64,000 nucleotides of DNA from Marinobacter subterrani (GCF_001045555.1 NZ_LFBU01000001.1:1860001-1924000); one strand, 5' to 3'; positions 28,362 through 37,306 are shown, counted from the first letter of the stretch. Numbers and translations: made by a program. Notes: generated from the letters alone by a model not told the origin.

Positions 28362-29372
28362 TTATCGGGAGCGGTTGGCGACGGCCTCTTTCGCCATGTC
28401 CACCAGATCTTCACCGATTTTGGGCGTCCAGGTATCGTAGACGGATTTGGTGGCTTTCACAAAGGCATCATGCTGTGCATCGGTCAACTCGGTAACCTGC
28501 ACACCGCGCTCCTTGATTTTCTCCAGGGTCTCGTCCAGTTCCGCGCGAGATTTTTCGATCTCCCATTGCCCGGCGTCGATGGCAGCCTGCTTAAGCAGCG
28601 CCTGGTCTTCCGGGCTGAACTGGTTCCAGATGCGGTTACTCACCGCGAACACCAGAGGGTCTGCCATGTAATGCCAGAGCGTGAGGTAATTCTGGCCGAC
28701 CTGATCAATACGGGCCACATCGAACACCGACAGCGGGTTTTCCTGCCCGTCGACGGCACCGGTGGTAAGCGCGGGTTTGGCATCTGCCCAGCTCATCTGC
28801 GTGGGGTTTGCGCCCAGGGCGTTGAAGGTATCCTGGAACAGGGGCGAGCCGACTACCCGGATCTTCAGGCCATCGAGGTCCGCGGGCTCGTCAATCACAC
28901 GCTGGGAATTGGACAGTTCCCGGAAGCCATTCTCGCCCCAGGCCAGTGGCGTCACACCACGCTCCTTGATGGCCTCGAAAATAGCATCTCCGGCGTCACC
29001 CTGGGTGATCGCATCAATGGCTGCATAATCCGGCATCAGGAACGGCAGGGAAAACAGGTTGAGCTGAGGCACCTGGGGCGACCAGTTGATGGTCGAGCCA
29101 ACCGCCATATCAATCAGCCCGGACCGCATGGCCGAGAACTCCTTGGTCTGGTCACCCGAAACCAGCTGGGAGTTGCTGTAGATCTTCATGTTGATCCGCC
29201 CGTCCGAGCGCTCTTTCACCAGCTCGACCCACTTGTCGGCAGCCTGCCCCCAGGGAAACGCGGATGGCAATACGGTGGATACGGTGTATTCGTCCTTATA
29301 CTGGGCAGATACCACAGAGCTGAACAGCACTGACACGGCAGCGACAACAAGAAGCGTTTTGGATTTCAGCAT
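28362..29372 (-). CDS. dctP: TRAP transporter substrate-binding protein (DctP family)
   Basis: The 336-aa product has a signal peptide (residues 1-22, SSVVSAQ) and a DctP-type two-lobe fold. The family motif around residue 140-175 includes SLDGLKIRV-like LDGLKIRVVGSPLFQDTF with the Arg that usually clamps a carboxylate ligand. I chose the ATG at 29372, because the frame otherwise starts inside the end of livM. It follows livM by 26 bases, so the TRAP genes probably extend the liv-type operon. The ligand is likely an organic acid. Confidence 0.9.
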   Translation of the reverse strand: MLKSKTLLVVAAVSVLFSSVVSAQYKDEYTVSTVLPSAFPWGQAADKWVELVKERSDGRINMKIYSNSQLVSGDQTKEFSAMRSGLIDMAVGSTINWSPQVPQLNLFSLPFLMPDYAAIDAITQGDAGDAIFEAIKERGVTPLAWGENGFRELSNSQRVIDEPADLDGLKIRVVGSPLFQDTFNALGANPTQMSWADAKPALTTGAVDGQENPLSVFDVARIDQVGQNYLTLWHYMADPLVFAVSNRIWNQFSPEDQALLKQAAIDAGQWEIEKSRAELDETLEKIKERGVQVTELTDAQHDAFVKATKSVYDTWTPKIGEDLVDMAKEAVANRSR

Positions 29373-29398
29373 CAGACCTTCCTTTTTTGTCAGGGGCA

Positions 29399-30394
29399 TT
29401 ACCCCAGGTTCTTCTTCACGAACTTCTGGATCTCACCCACGATACCGCTGCGGAATGCCAGAACCGTCAGCACAAAGATACCACCAAGAATTGGATCCAC
29501 CCAGTCCCGAAGCGGGCCCTGGGACAGCTGATACTCGATATTGACCACAAAGGTCGCCCCGACAACCGGACCAAGCAGAGTGCCCATCCCGCCAACCAGG
29601 GTCATCAGAATGACTTCACCGGACATGTGCCAGTGTGCGTCGTTCAGCGACGCCAACTGGAATACCACCGATTTCATGGAGCCGGCAAGGCCTGCCAGTG
29701 CCGCGGAAATCACAAAGGCAAGCACCTTGTAGCGATTCACATTGTAGCCCAGTGATATCGCCCGGGGCTCGTTCTGCTTGATCGCTTTGAGGATCTGGCC
29801 GTAGGGGCTGCTCACGATTCGCTGGACCAGCAGATAGCAGCCAAGGAACACAGCCAGAACGAAGTAGTACATGTTGTAGTTGTCGTCGAGATTGATCAGG
29901 CCGAACAGTTTGCCGCGCGGAATGCCGTGCATTCCATCCTCGCCACCGGTGAACTCCGACTGGACAAAGAAAAAGAACACCAGTTGTGACAGCGCCAGGG
30001 TGACCATCGCAAAGTAGATACCCTGCCGGCGAATGGACAGCAGCGCGAACGCCAGGCCCAGGGCGGTGGCAACAGCGGTGCCGGCAATGATGCCCAGCTC
30101 GGTCGTCAGGCCGGAATAGTTGCTTAGCAGATAGCCGGTTGTATAACTGCCGGTTGCCAGGAAGGCGGCATGGCCAAAGGACAGCAGCCCGGTAAACCCG
30201 AACAGCAGGTTGAACGCCACGGCAAACAGGGCGAAACACAGGATCTTCATCAGGAACACCGGGTACATGGCAAACGGGGCTGCAAGCAGAAGCAGCAGAA
30301 GCACACCGTTGAGTATCATTTTTTTCCGGTTGTCCGCATTTTGCTGTTCCAGGATGGCCTTCTGGATCTCGGCTTGGTTGACTGGCTGAGTCAT
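29399..30394 (-). CDS. livM: HAAT-family ABC transporter permease, LivM-like
   Basis: This 331-aa permease has 8-10 membrane segments and the LivM landmarks FGFTGLLSFGHAAFLATGSY near residue 65 and GGMGTLLGPVVGA near 274. It pairs with the LivH-like permease 2 bases upstream. HAAT systems import branched-chain amino acids but also many aromatic and aliphatic acids. The ligase and thioesterase neighbours favour an acid. Confidence 0.9.
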   Translation of the reverse strand: MTQPVNQAEIQKAILEQQNADNRKKMILNGVLLLLLLAAPFAMYPVFLMKILCFALFAVAFNLLFGFTGLLSFGHAAFLATGSYTTGYLLSNYSGLTTELGIIAGTAVATALGLAFALLSIRRQGIYFAMVTLALSQLVFFFFVQSEFTGGEDGMHGIPRGKLFGLINLDDNYNMYYFVLAVFLGCYLLVQRIVSSPYGQILKAIKQNEPRAISLGYNVNRYKVLAFVISAALAGLAGSMKSVVFQLASLNDAHWHMSGEVILMTLVGGMGTLLGPVVGATFVVNIEYQLSQGPLRDWVDPILGGIFVLTVLAFRSGIVGEIQKFVKKNLG

Positions 30395-30396
30395 GG

Positions 30397-31284
30397 TTAC
30401 GCCTCCTTTCCAAACAGGCCACTGGGGCGGAACATCAGGACGACCACCATGACCAGGAAGATCACCGCGGAGGACGCCGGCGGATAGAAGGTCTTGGTAA
30501 GCCCCTCAATCACACCCATTAGAATACCGGTGATAATGGCGCCGCCAATCGAGCCCATACCACCAATCACCACCACCGCAAACACGGTTATCAGAATGTG
30601 CGATCCCATTACCGGCGTGACCGAATAGATGGGCGCCGCGAGAACGCCGGCGAACGCTGCCAGCATTACGCCAAAGCCATAGGTAAGGCTGATCAGCAAC
30701 GGCACGTTGATGCCGAAGCCCTGCATCAGCTGTGAATCTTCCGTTCCGGCCCGCAGATAAGCCCCGAGCTTGGTTTTCTCGATCATGAACCAGGTGCCGA
30801 AACAGATCAGCAACGCAAGCACGATCACCCAGACCCGGTAATAGGGAAGGAACATGAAGCCAAGCTTCATTCCCCCCTGGAAAACGTCAGGCATGGAATA
30901 ACGGAGCCCGGATACTCCGTAGATGTTCGTTAACACCCCCCCGATAAGCAACGCCACACCAAAGGTGAGCAGGAGGCTGTAGATATGATCCTGGCCCGCA
31001 ATCCTGCGCAGCAGAAAGTATTCGATCACCACACCAAATGCACCGACCAGAAGTGGCGCGACGAAAAGTGCGACCCAGTAATTGATACCCAGCGCATCAA
31101 AAAGGATGACCGTGGACATGGCGCCCAGCATGTACATCGCGCCATGGGCAAAATTGATGATCTTGAGCAGGCCGAATATAACCGCCAGCCCGAGGCTCAG
31201 GAGCGCATAAAACGCGCCATTAATGACCCCGATCAGCAGCTGGCCAGCCAGCACAGCAAGGGGGACGCCAAAAATCATGGACAT
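30397..31284 (-). CDS. livH: HAAT-family ABC transporter permease, LivH-like
   Basis: The 295-aa membrane protein shows LivH features: GLLKIINFAHGAMYMLGA near residue 38 and GGMGSIGGAIITGILMGV near 240, with about eight hydrophobic segments. I chose the ATG at 31284 because GGAG lies 8 bases upstream. A GTG three codons earlier is in frame. It is separated from the binding-protein gene by 115 bases that contain a strong hairpin. Confidence 0.9.
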   Translation of the reverse strand: MSMIFGVPLAVLAGQLLIGVINGAFYALLSLGLAVIFGLLKIINFAHGAMYMLGAMSTVILFDALGINYWVALFVAPLLVGAFGVVIEYFLLRRIAGQDHIYSLLLTFGVALLIGGVLTNIYGVSGLRYSMPDVFQGGMKLGFMFLPYYRVWVIVLALLICFGTWFMIEKTKLGAYLRAGTEDSQLMQGFGINVPLLISLTYGFGVMLAAFAGVLAAPIYSVTPVMGSHILITVFAVVVIGGMGSIGGAIITGILMGVIEGLTKTFYPPASSAVIFLVMVVVLMFRPSGLFGKEA

Positions 31285-31341
31285 GTTGCTCACTCCAAAA
31301 GCAGCGCAAACGTGGTACCGGGAAGCATCGTTGCGAGTTCC

Positions 31342-31374
31342 CGGGGCGACCCTTCCCGACGGGAAGGGGCCCCG
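31342..31374. terminator. Strong intercistronic hairpin between livK-like and livH-like genes
   Basis: Two stacked stems form one hairpin: CGGGGC (31342-31347) with GCCCCG (31369-31374), and CCCTTCC (31350-31356) with GGAAGGG (31362-31368), with a 2-base bulge and a 5-base loop. It sits just after the binding-protein stop within the transcription unit. Such elements commonly make the binding protein more abundant than the permeases by attenuation or 3' protection. Confidence 0.65.
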
Positions 31375-31399
31375 AGGATTACCATCTTCTTTCTATGCG

Positions 31400-32614
31400 T
31401 TATTTGCTGGTCACCAGCGGGCACTTGCTCTCGGAAAGCGGACGGAAAGCCTCTTCCGCCGGGATGGTGCGGACGATGTCGTACAGGTCCCACTCGCCCT
31501 TGGACTCGGCCGGGGTCTTGACTTCGGCCAGGTACATGTCGTGCACCATGCGGCCGTCCTCACGAATGCGGCCGTTCTTGGCGAACATGTCGTTGATCGG
31601 CGTCTCCATCATTTGCTTGCGCACAACCTGGGCAGCGTCGGAGTCAGTCGCATCCACCGCTTTCAGGTACTGCATGGTGCTGGAGTAGATGCCGGCGTGA
31701 ACCATGGTCGGGCGAACGCCGGTTTTTTCCATGAAGCGATCGGCCCAGGCGCGGGTTTCCTCGTTCATGTCCCAGTACCAGCCGGTTGTCAGTTGAATTC
31801 CCTGAGCGGCTTCGACGCCCAGCGCGTGTACGTCCGTCAGGAACAGCAGCAGAGCGGCAAGTGTCTGGCCGGACTGGGTCACGCCGAATTCACTGGCGGT
31901 GTTGATGGCGTTGGTGGTATCCGAACCGGCGTTTGCCAGGGCAACCACATCCGCGCCAGATGCCTGGGCCTGCAGGATGAACGAGGAGAAATCAGGTGTC
32001 GGGAACGGATGGCGCAGGGTACCGATGATCTCGCCGCCGTTGGCCTCAACCACACGTCTGACGTCGCCTTCAAGGGCATGACCGAAGGCGTAATCCGCGG
32101 TGAGGATATACCAGGTTTTTCCACCCTCTTTTACCACCGCACTGGCGGTACCGTTTGCCAGCGGGTAAGTGTCGTACACATAGTGGATGTGGTTGGGCGT
32201 GCAGTGCTCATTGGTGATACTGGAGGCCGCGGAACCGGAAACAATGCCGAGTTTGTCGTTCTCCTGGAGAATGTCACTGACGGCAATGGAAACCGAGGAC
32301 GCAACGAGGCCGGCCACCATGTCGACGTTTTCGTTCTCCAGCCAACGGCGAACCGTGCTGGAAGCCACATCCGGGCTGTTCCGGTCATCGGCGCTTACCA
32401 CCTCAATTTTGGCGCCGTTCACCTTGCCACCGAAATCGGCGATGGCCATTTCCAGGGCGGCCAGACCATTGGGGCCGGCCAGGTCCCGGTAGGTACCGGA
32501 CATGTCCGCCAGGTAGCCAATCTTCACGGTGTCATTGGAAATTTCCGCCTGGGCGCCGCCCACCATCATCGCGGTTGCCACGGCTGATGTCAGAAGCTTT
32601 TTAATCATTGTCAT
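31400..32614 (-). CDS. HAAT-family periplasmic substrate-binding protein, LivK-like
   Basis: This 404-aa type I periplasmic binding protein has a signal peptide (cleavage near AQA-EI, residue 24). Landmarks are VKIGYLADMSGTYRDLAGP near residue 29, VEVVSADDRNS-like DDRNSPDVAS near 77, VAGLVASSVSIAVSDI near 100 and TADYAFGHALEGDVRR near 172. The length and the pocket region resemble the subfamily that binds aromatic or aliphatic acids more than LivK/LivJ of amino acids. The ligand is unknown. GGAG lies 8 bases before the ATG. Confidence 0.85.
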   Translation of the reverse strand: MTMIKKLLTSAVATAMMVGGAQAEISNDTVKIGYLADMSGTYRDLAGPNGLAALEMAIADFGGKVNGAKIEVVSADDRNSPDVASSTVRRWLENENVDMVAGLVASSVSIAVSDILQENDKLGIVSGSAASSITNEHCTPNHIHYVYDTYPLANGTASAVVKEGGKTWYILTADYAFGHALEGDVRRVVEANGGEIIGTLRHPFPTPDFSSFILQAQASGADVVALANAGSDTTNAINTASEFGVTQSGQTLAALLLFLTDVHALGVEAAQGIQLTTGWYWDMNEETRAWADRFMEKTGVRPTMVHAGIYSSTMQYLKAVDATDSDAAQVVRKQMMETPINDMFAKNGRIREDGRMVHDMYLAEVKTPAESKGEWDLYDIVRTIPAEEAFRPLSESKCPLVTSK

Positions 32615-32694
32615 TGTTATATCTCCGCTACTGTCTTGCGTAGGTTGTTCGGGTTGTTGTTGCTGTTCTGGTTGTTGCTCTCAGCTATCCGGTG

Positions 32695-33417
32695 CTACAC
32701 ACCCAAATAGTCGTTCAGCAGCGACTGCTTGGCTTCAAGCTCGTCGGCGCTAATCTCTTCCACAATCTGGCCGTGCTGCACCACGTAGTGGCGATCGGCC
32801 AATGGCGCAGCAAAGTGGAAATTCTGTTCCACCAGGACAATGGTCAGGCCCTTGTTCTTGAGCTTGATCAGCACGTCGCCAAGCTTTTCGACAATGACCG
32901 GTGCCAGCCCCTCGGTGATTTCGTCAAGCAGCAGCATATTGGCGCCGGTTCTCAGAATCCGGGCCATGGCCAGCATCTGCTGTTCGCCGCCGGACAGCTT
33001 GGTGCCCTGGCTGAATCGGCGCTCATAGAGGTTGGGGAACATGGTGTAGATTTCTTCCAGGCTCATGCCGCCGCTGCGCACCACCGGTGGCAGCGTGAGG
33101 TTTTCCTGGACATTGAGTGCGGAAAAAATGCCCCGATGCTCAGGGCAATACCCGACACCCAACCTGGCAATATGGTGCGGCGCACAGGCCATGGTCTCTT
33201 CGCCGTTGATCATGATGGAACCGGTACGGCGGCCGACCATGTTCATGACTGCCTTGAGCGTGGTGCTCCGGCCGGCCCCATTGCGCCCGAGCAGGGTGAC
33301 CAGCTCACCGCGATGAACCACCATATCGATGCCATGCAGGATATGGGACTCTCCATAAAACGCATGCAGCCCGGAAACCCGCAACTGCTCGTATTCTCCG
33401 CCCGGACCGCGACTCAT
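32695..33417 (-). CDS. livF: HAAT-family ABC transporter ATPase, LivF-like
   Basis: This 240-aa ATPase shows Walker A GRNGAGRSTTLKAV near residue 42, where the usual Lys-Ser-Thr lysine is preceded by Arg in the variant GAGRST, the signature LSGGEQQMLAMARIL near 142 and Walker B MLLLDEITEGLAP near 162. The invariant Walker A Lys appears as Arg here (GAGRSTT rather than GAGKTT), which would be expected to impair ATP binding and deserves checking. The ATG overlaps the livG stop as ATGA. Confidence 0.87.
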   Translation of the reverse strand: MSRGPGGEYEQLRVSGLHAFYGESHILHGIDMVVHRGELVTLLGRNGAGRSTTLKAVMNMVGRRTGSIMINGEETMACAPHHIARLGVGYCPEHRGIFSALNVQENLTLPPVVRSGGMSLEEIYTMFPNLYERRFSQGTKLSGGEQQMLAMARILRTGANMLLLDEITEGLAPVIVEKLGDVLIKLKNKGLTIVLVEQNFHFAAPLADRHYVVQHGQIVEEISADELEAKQSLLNDYLGV

Positions 33418-34199
33418 TGTGTTGCCTCCTGCTCTGCAGGGGCTTTGTCCTTGGCGGTGCCCATGTAGACTTCTCGCACCCTGGGGTCGGCAGACACTTC
33501 GCCATACTCTCCTTCGGTCAGGACCGCGCCCTGGGCCAGCACGGTAATGCGATCGCAAAGCTTGCTGACCACGCTGAGGTTATGCTCCACCATCAGAACC
33601 GTTCGACCTTGAGCAGCCTTGCGGACAAGTTCCACCACACTGTCTACGTCTTCGCCGCCCATACCCTGGGTAGGTTCGTCGAGAAGCAGCAATTCGGGCT
33701 CCATGGCCAGGGTGGTAGCCAGTTCCAGCGCCCGTTTTCTGCCATAGGCCAGTTCCACGGTTGTGGTGTTGGCAAACTCGGCAAGCCCTACCGAATCCAG
33801 CAGCTCCATGCAACGCTGATTCAGCTTGTTCAGCGATGCCCCGGACTTCCAGAAGCTGTAGGAATTGTTTTCTGCCGTCTGCAGGGCCACCCGGATGTTC
33901 TCCAGTGCCGTCATATGAGGGAAAACCGCGGAGATCTGGAACGAGCGGACAATGCCCCGACGGGCAATGGCCGCGGATTTCAGAGGTGTGATGTCCTTTC
34001 CCTTGAACAGGATCTGGCCCCGGGTCGGAATCAGGAACTTGGTGAGCAGGTTGAAGACCGTGGTTTTGCCGGCGCCATTGGGGCCGATCAGGGCATGAAT
34101 ATGGCCTTTACGAATCTTCAGATTCACGTCGTCGACCGCAACGAAGCCCTTGAACTCCTTTACAAGGTTACGGGTCTCCAGAACGTACTGTTCACTCAT
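33414..34199 (-). CDS. livG: HAAT-family ABC transporter ATPase, LivG-like
   Basis: This 261-aa ATPase has an intact Walker A GPNGAGKTTVFNLLT near residue 40, ELAYGRKRALELATTLA as the LivG-type signature near 156, and Walker B LLLLDEPTQGMGGEDV near 177. I chose the ATG at 34199 (MSEQYVLE), since 12 further codons upstream look non-coding. It is the first transporter gene after the hydrolase and has a LiuR-like palindrome 54-75 bases upstream. Confidence 0.9.
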   Translation of the reverse strand: MSEQYVLETRNLVKEFKGFVAVDDVNLKIRKGHIHALIGPNGAGKTTVFNLLTKFLIPTRGQILFKGKDITPLKSAAIARRGIVRSFQISAVFPHMTALENIRVALQTAENNSYSFWKSGASLNKLNQRCMELLDSVGLAEFANTTTVELAYGRKRALELATTLAMEPELLLLDEPTQGMGGEDVDSVVELVRKAAQGRTVLMVEHNLSVVSKLCDRITVLAQGAVLTEGEYGEVSADPRVREVYMGTAKDKAPAEQEATQ

Positions 34200-34252
34200 G
34201 AGCCAATCTACCTTTGTTATTGTTGTACATGTCATCTATTTCACAGATTAGA

Positions 34253-34274
34253 TTGACGTATACGTAAACGTCAA
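34253..34274. promoter_or_regulatory. LiuR/MerR-like palindromic site upstream of livG
   Basis: The 22 bases begin TTGACGTATACGTAAA (34253-34268) and end TATACGTAAACGTCAA (34259-34274). Each 16-mer is one base from the TTTACGTAAACGTMAA-type motif I recall for LiuR, a MerR-family regulator of branched-chain amino acid and acyl-CoA catabolism in Proteobacteria. It lies between the hydrolase stop and the livG start. Regulator identity is inference. Confidence 0.55.
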
Positions 34275-34277
34275 TAC

Positions 34278-35081
34278 TTAATTCTGATTTCTCAGTACCA
34301 TCTCGCTGCGCAAAAAGTCCGAGATCAGAGCCACCACCTGGTCGGTTTTTTCCAGATGAGGCGAGTGGCCGGCGTCCTCCAGCAAGACTTCCCGGGCACT
34401 GGCACCAATACCGGTCGCGATATCAGCCACCTGCTCCGGCACACCGTACTCGTCGTTCTCCCCCTGAATGATCATAGCCGGACATTTGATCGCCGCCAGC
34501 CAGCGGCTGAAATCCATGGACGCCTGAAATCCCTCGTCGCGCCAGACCGTCTGCCAGGCATTGAACAGATCATCGGTGCGGGGGCCGTGGTAGCGGGCCA
34601 GCCGCTCCCGGATATCGGTCTCCCGGTAGCGAACGGCCATTTCTTCGATTCCGGCAAGGGTCAGGTGGTCGGCGTAGATATGCGCCGCCATTGTCACCAG
34701 TGCCTTCACACGGCGCCCCATGGCGCCTGCACCAGCCAGGGCAATGGAACCGCCGTCGCTGTGGCCGATCAGCACAACATCCCTGATTTCAAGCGCGTCC
34801 AGCAACCGGGGCAACCACTGATGACCGGCAACCTCAAGGTAATCGTGCGGGCGCGGGAGCTCTTCGTCGGAAGAACGGCCATAACCCTGCCGGTTGTAGA
34901 TCAGCGCATCGCAGCCGGTGGCTTTCGCCAGCGTTTCCGGAAACTTGCGCCACAGCGCGATGCTGCCAAGAGACTCATGCAGAAACACCAGCACCGGCCC
35001 TTTCGGCTGCTCATGCTGTATCCGCCTGACCTCCAGTTCAACGCCGTCACCCACCGGCACCATCATGTCTCTTACGTGCAT
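34278..35081 (-). CDS. Alpha/beta hydrolase
   Basis: This 267-aa soluble alpha/beta-hydrolase has the nucleophile elbow GHSDGGS near residue 106, an oxyanion segment FLHESLGS near 36, an acid in GENDEYG near 207 and the catalytic His in DAGHSPHLEK near 238. It lies between the thioesterase gene (4 bases) and the livG gene. It is probably an esterase or ring-opening/CoA-ester hydrolase of the same catabolic route. The substrate is unknown. Confidence 0.85.
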   Translation of the reverse strand: MHVRDMMVPVGDGVELEVRRIQHEQPKGPVLVFLHESLGSIALWRKFPETLAKATGCDALIYNRQGYGRSSDEELPRPHDYLEVAGHQWLPRLLDALEIRDVVLIGHSDGGSIALAGAGAMGRRVKALVTMAAHIYADHLTLAGIEEMAVRYRETDIRERLARYHGPRTDDLFNAWQTVWRDEGFQASMDFSRWLAAIKCPAMIIQGENDEYGVPEQVADIATGIGASAREVLLEDAGHSPHLEKTDQVVALISDFLRSEMVLRNQN

Positions 35082-35085
35082 GGGA

Positions 35086-35502
35086 TTACCGGTTCGGAGG
35101 AATCGAGTAGGTCATGGTGGAATGAGCCACCGGCTCTTCCGCACCTTCGGAGTAAACGAACACTTCGCCCACACCCATGGTACGGCCCACCTTCAGCATC
35201 GTGGCCCGGGCCCAGATCGGCTGGTGTGCCACCGGTTTGCGCAGGAAGTTGATGTTGAGATTGGTGGTTACCGCCAACGGCACCAGGCCGATCTTGCTAA
35301 GTAGCGCGGCATACAGGGTGACATCCGCCAGCCCCATCATCGCCGGTCCGGAAACGGTGCCCCCGGGCCTGAGATGCTCCTCATCCACTTCAAGCTTCAT
35401 TTCCGCCCAGCCGTCCCCGAGCTTCTGCAGGGAGCCGTAGGCGGCCCCCTGCGGAAACTGCTCATCCAGGAAGGCCTGCAACTCTTCGAACGTGATAATC
35501 AT
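35086..35502 (-). CDS. PaaI-type hotdog-fold thioesterase
   Basis: This 138-aa protein has the 4HBT/PaaI hotdog pattern with GGTVSGPAMMGLADVTLYAAL near residue 47 (shown by its ends GGTVSG and DVTLYAAL), where Asp/Ser residues activate the thioester in relatives, and LNINFLRKP near 84. It probably hydrolyses acyl-CoA to recycle CoA. Its ATG overlaps the end of the acyl-CoA ligase gene by 4 bases, which indicates co-translation. Confidence 0.83.
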   Translation of the reverse strand: MIITFEELQAFLDEQFPQGAAYGSLQKLGDGWAEMKLEVDEEHLRPGGTVSGPAMMGLADVTLYAALLSKIGLVPLAVTTNLNINFLRKPVAHQPIWARATMLKVGRTMGVGEVFVYSEGAEEPVAHSTMTYSIPPNR

Positions 35503-37154
35503 GCGCCGGTTTCGTCCTTGGCCTGATTACGCAGGACAAACCGCTGGATTTTCCCGCTGGGCGTCTTCGGCAGCTCATCAACGAATTCGATTTCCCGGGG
35601 GAAGGCGTGGGTGGACAGCCGGCGACGCACCAGTTCCTGAAGTTCGTCTTTAAGGGCCTGCTCGTCTCCGCCGGCATAATCGCCCTTGATCACCACATAC
35701 GCCTTGATGATGGAACCACGCTTGTCATCCGGTTTGCCGACAACACCGGACTCCGCCACGGCGGCGTGCTCAAGCAGCGTGCTTTCAACATCCGCCGGGC
35801 CCACACGGTAGCCGGCGGTGGTGATGATGTCATCATCCCGGCCGCTGAAGGAGAAGCAGCCGTCGCCATGACAGACCACCATGTCACCAGTGAGGTAGTA
35901 ACCGTTCACGAACGGATCCTTCTCACCCCAGGTGTAGCCGTCAAAGTGGAACAGCGGCGAGGCTTTAACGTCCACCGCCAACTGGCCAACCTCGCCAGCG
36001 CCCACTTCCTCGTTCTTCTCGTTCAGGGCAACCACTTTATGGCCGGGGGAGGCATAGCCCATGGAGCCATCGCGAACGGGATGCGCAAGTTCGTGGAAGT
36101 TGCAGCAGGTCATGCCGGTTTCGGTCTGGCCATAGTGATCCTTGACCGGGCAGAAATGACGATTGCGGATCCAGTTTACTACCTCCGGGTTGAGGGGTTC
36201 GCCGGCACTGCTGGCAACCCGCAGGCCCAGGTTCTCACCTTCAGGCAGTACGTGATCGTTGGCCTTGAGCAGACGATAGGCCGTCGGCGCCGCTGCCAGG
36301 TTGGTGATCCGGTATTTACGGATCATGTCGTAAGTGGTTTCCGGAGTGAAGCCGCCCGGGTTGAAATGCGTGGCGTGCCCCATCAGCAGCGGCCCTACCA
36401 CCGCATAATACAGACCGTAGGCCCAGCCGGGGTCGGCGACGTTCCAGAACCGGTCTTCGTCCCGCAGGCCAATGGCGTATTTCATGTACACATAGAACGC
36501 CAGCAGCGCCTTGGCCGGCACGGCAACGCCCTTGGACTTACCCACGGTCCCCGAAGTAAACATCTGAAGGAACGGGTCATTGCCCTTGATCATCACAGGC
36601 TCAAATTCGCTGGACTGGGCTGCCAGGGTTTCTTCGAAATCGGGAATGGCTGCACCGATATCACTGGCGTTGACACCAACAACCGGCGGGCAAACCTTGA
36701 CATCGTTCAGCTTGGGGTAGTTTTCCGGGTTGGTCACGACCAGCCTGGTGCTTGCCCGTTCAAAACGGTACTCGATAGCCCCGGAACCGAATGCCGTGAA
36801 CAGGGGCTGATAGACAGCACCGGCGCGCAGGGTACCGGCGATAACGATCAGAAGTTCTGGGGTACGCGGCAGGAGTGCAGCCACCCGGTCGCCCTTCCCG
36901 ATCCCCTGGGATTTCAGGTAATTGGCAAAGCGCGCCGATGCGTCTTTCAGCTCGGCGAACGTGAGAGTGCCGTCACCACCCCCCTCTTTTTCGTAGTAGA
37001 GCGCGACCCGGCTGGGGTCACCCGCCCACTTGTCGCAGATTTCGTGGCATACATTGAGCCCGCTATCGAGACGTCCATCCAGGATGTCCGCTTCCAGAGC
37101 AGCAGGATCGAAGTTGTTGTAAACGTCGGTATATTCCGGAAGGCTCATTTTCAA
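35499..37154 (-). CDS. Acyl-CoA ligase (AMP-forming)
   Basis: This 551-aa ANL-superfamily ligase should activate a carboxylic acid to its CoA thioester. The P-loop reads FTSGTVGKSKGVAVP near residue 208, a variant of TSGTTGxPKG. The adenylate motif is DHYGQTETGM near 342, the hinge is YLTGDMVVCHGDGCFSFSGRDDD near 425 (shown here by its parts YLTGD and FSGRDDD), and the catalytic Lys is in TPSGKIQR near 535. The acid-binding pocket cannot be read with confidence: medium-chain, branched or cyclic acids are all possible. It is the first gene of the hydrolase/liv/TRAP block. Confidence 0.88.
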   Translation of the reverse strand: MKMSLPEYTDVYNNFDPAALEADILDGRLDSGLNVCHEICDKWAGDPSRVALYYEKEGGGDGTLTFAELKDASARFANYLKSQGIGKGDRVAALLPRTPELLIVIAGTLRAGAVYQPLFTAFGSGAIEYRFERASTRLVVTNPENYPKLNDVKVCPPVVGVNASDIGAAIPDFEETLAAQSSEFEPVMIKGNDPFLQMFTSGTVGKSKGVAVPAKALLAFYVYMKYAIGLRDEDRFWNVADPGWAYGLYYAVVGPLLMGHATHFNPGGFTPETTYDMIRKYRITNLAAAPTAYRLLKANDHVLPEGENLGLRVASSAGEPLNPEVVNWIRNRHFCPVKDHYGQTETGMTCCNFHELAHPVRDGSMGYASPGHKVVALNEKNEEVGAGEVGQLAVDVKASPLFHFDGYTWGEKDPFVNGYYLTGDMVVCHGDGCFSFSGRDDDIITTAGYRVGPADVESTLLEHAAVAESGVVGKPDDKRGSIIKAYVVIKGDYAGGDEQALKDELQELVRRRLSTHAFPREIEFVDELPKTPSGKIQRFVLRNQAKDETGA

Positions 37155-37207
37155 CTCCTGTTGTTTTTATCATTGAAAGCACGGATCAAGGTTTAGCATA
37201 GGCTTCA

Positions 37208-37224
37208 CTTTACGTAAAGGTAAA
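37208..37224. promoter_or_regulatory. LiuR/MerR-like site upstream of the acyl-CoA ligase operon
   Basis: CTTTACGTAAAG (37208-37219) is a perfect 12-base palindrome. The 16-mer TTTACGTAAAGGTAAA (37209-37224) differs at one base from TTTACGTAAACGTAAA. It lies 54 bases before the ligase start, where a promoter is expected, and matches the element before livG, so one regulator probably governs both. Confidence 0.55.
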
Positions 37225-37274
37225 CTTTAGGCCAAATAGTAAGGAAGTCTGCAGGCGTTATAAGCTGGAAAATG

Positions 37275-37295
37275 GGCGCCGCGGTCGACGGCGCC
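37275..37295. terminator. Terminator-like hairpin after the proline-racemase-like gene
   Basis: GGCGCCG (37275-37281) and CGGCGCC (37289-37295) form a 7-bp stem with a 7-base loop. On the minus strand it follows the stop at 37307 and is succeeded by CATTTTCC, a modest U-rich tail. It separates the racemase/dehydrogenase pair from the ligase operon. Confidence 0.65.
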
Positions 37296-37306
37296 TGGCA
37301 GGGGAA

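Noticed and set aside
29399..34199. A branched-chain amino acid importer as a firm function for the liv-type genes
   Set aside because: The HAAT family also imports many acids. The ligase, thioesterase and hydrolase neighbours favour an acid, so the ligand is left open.
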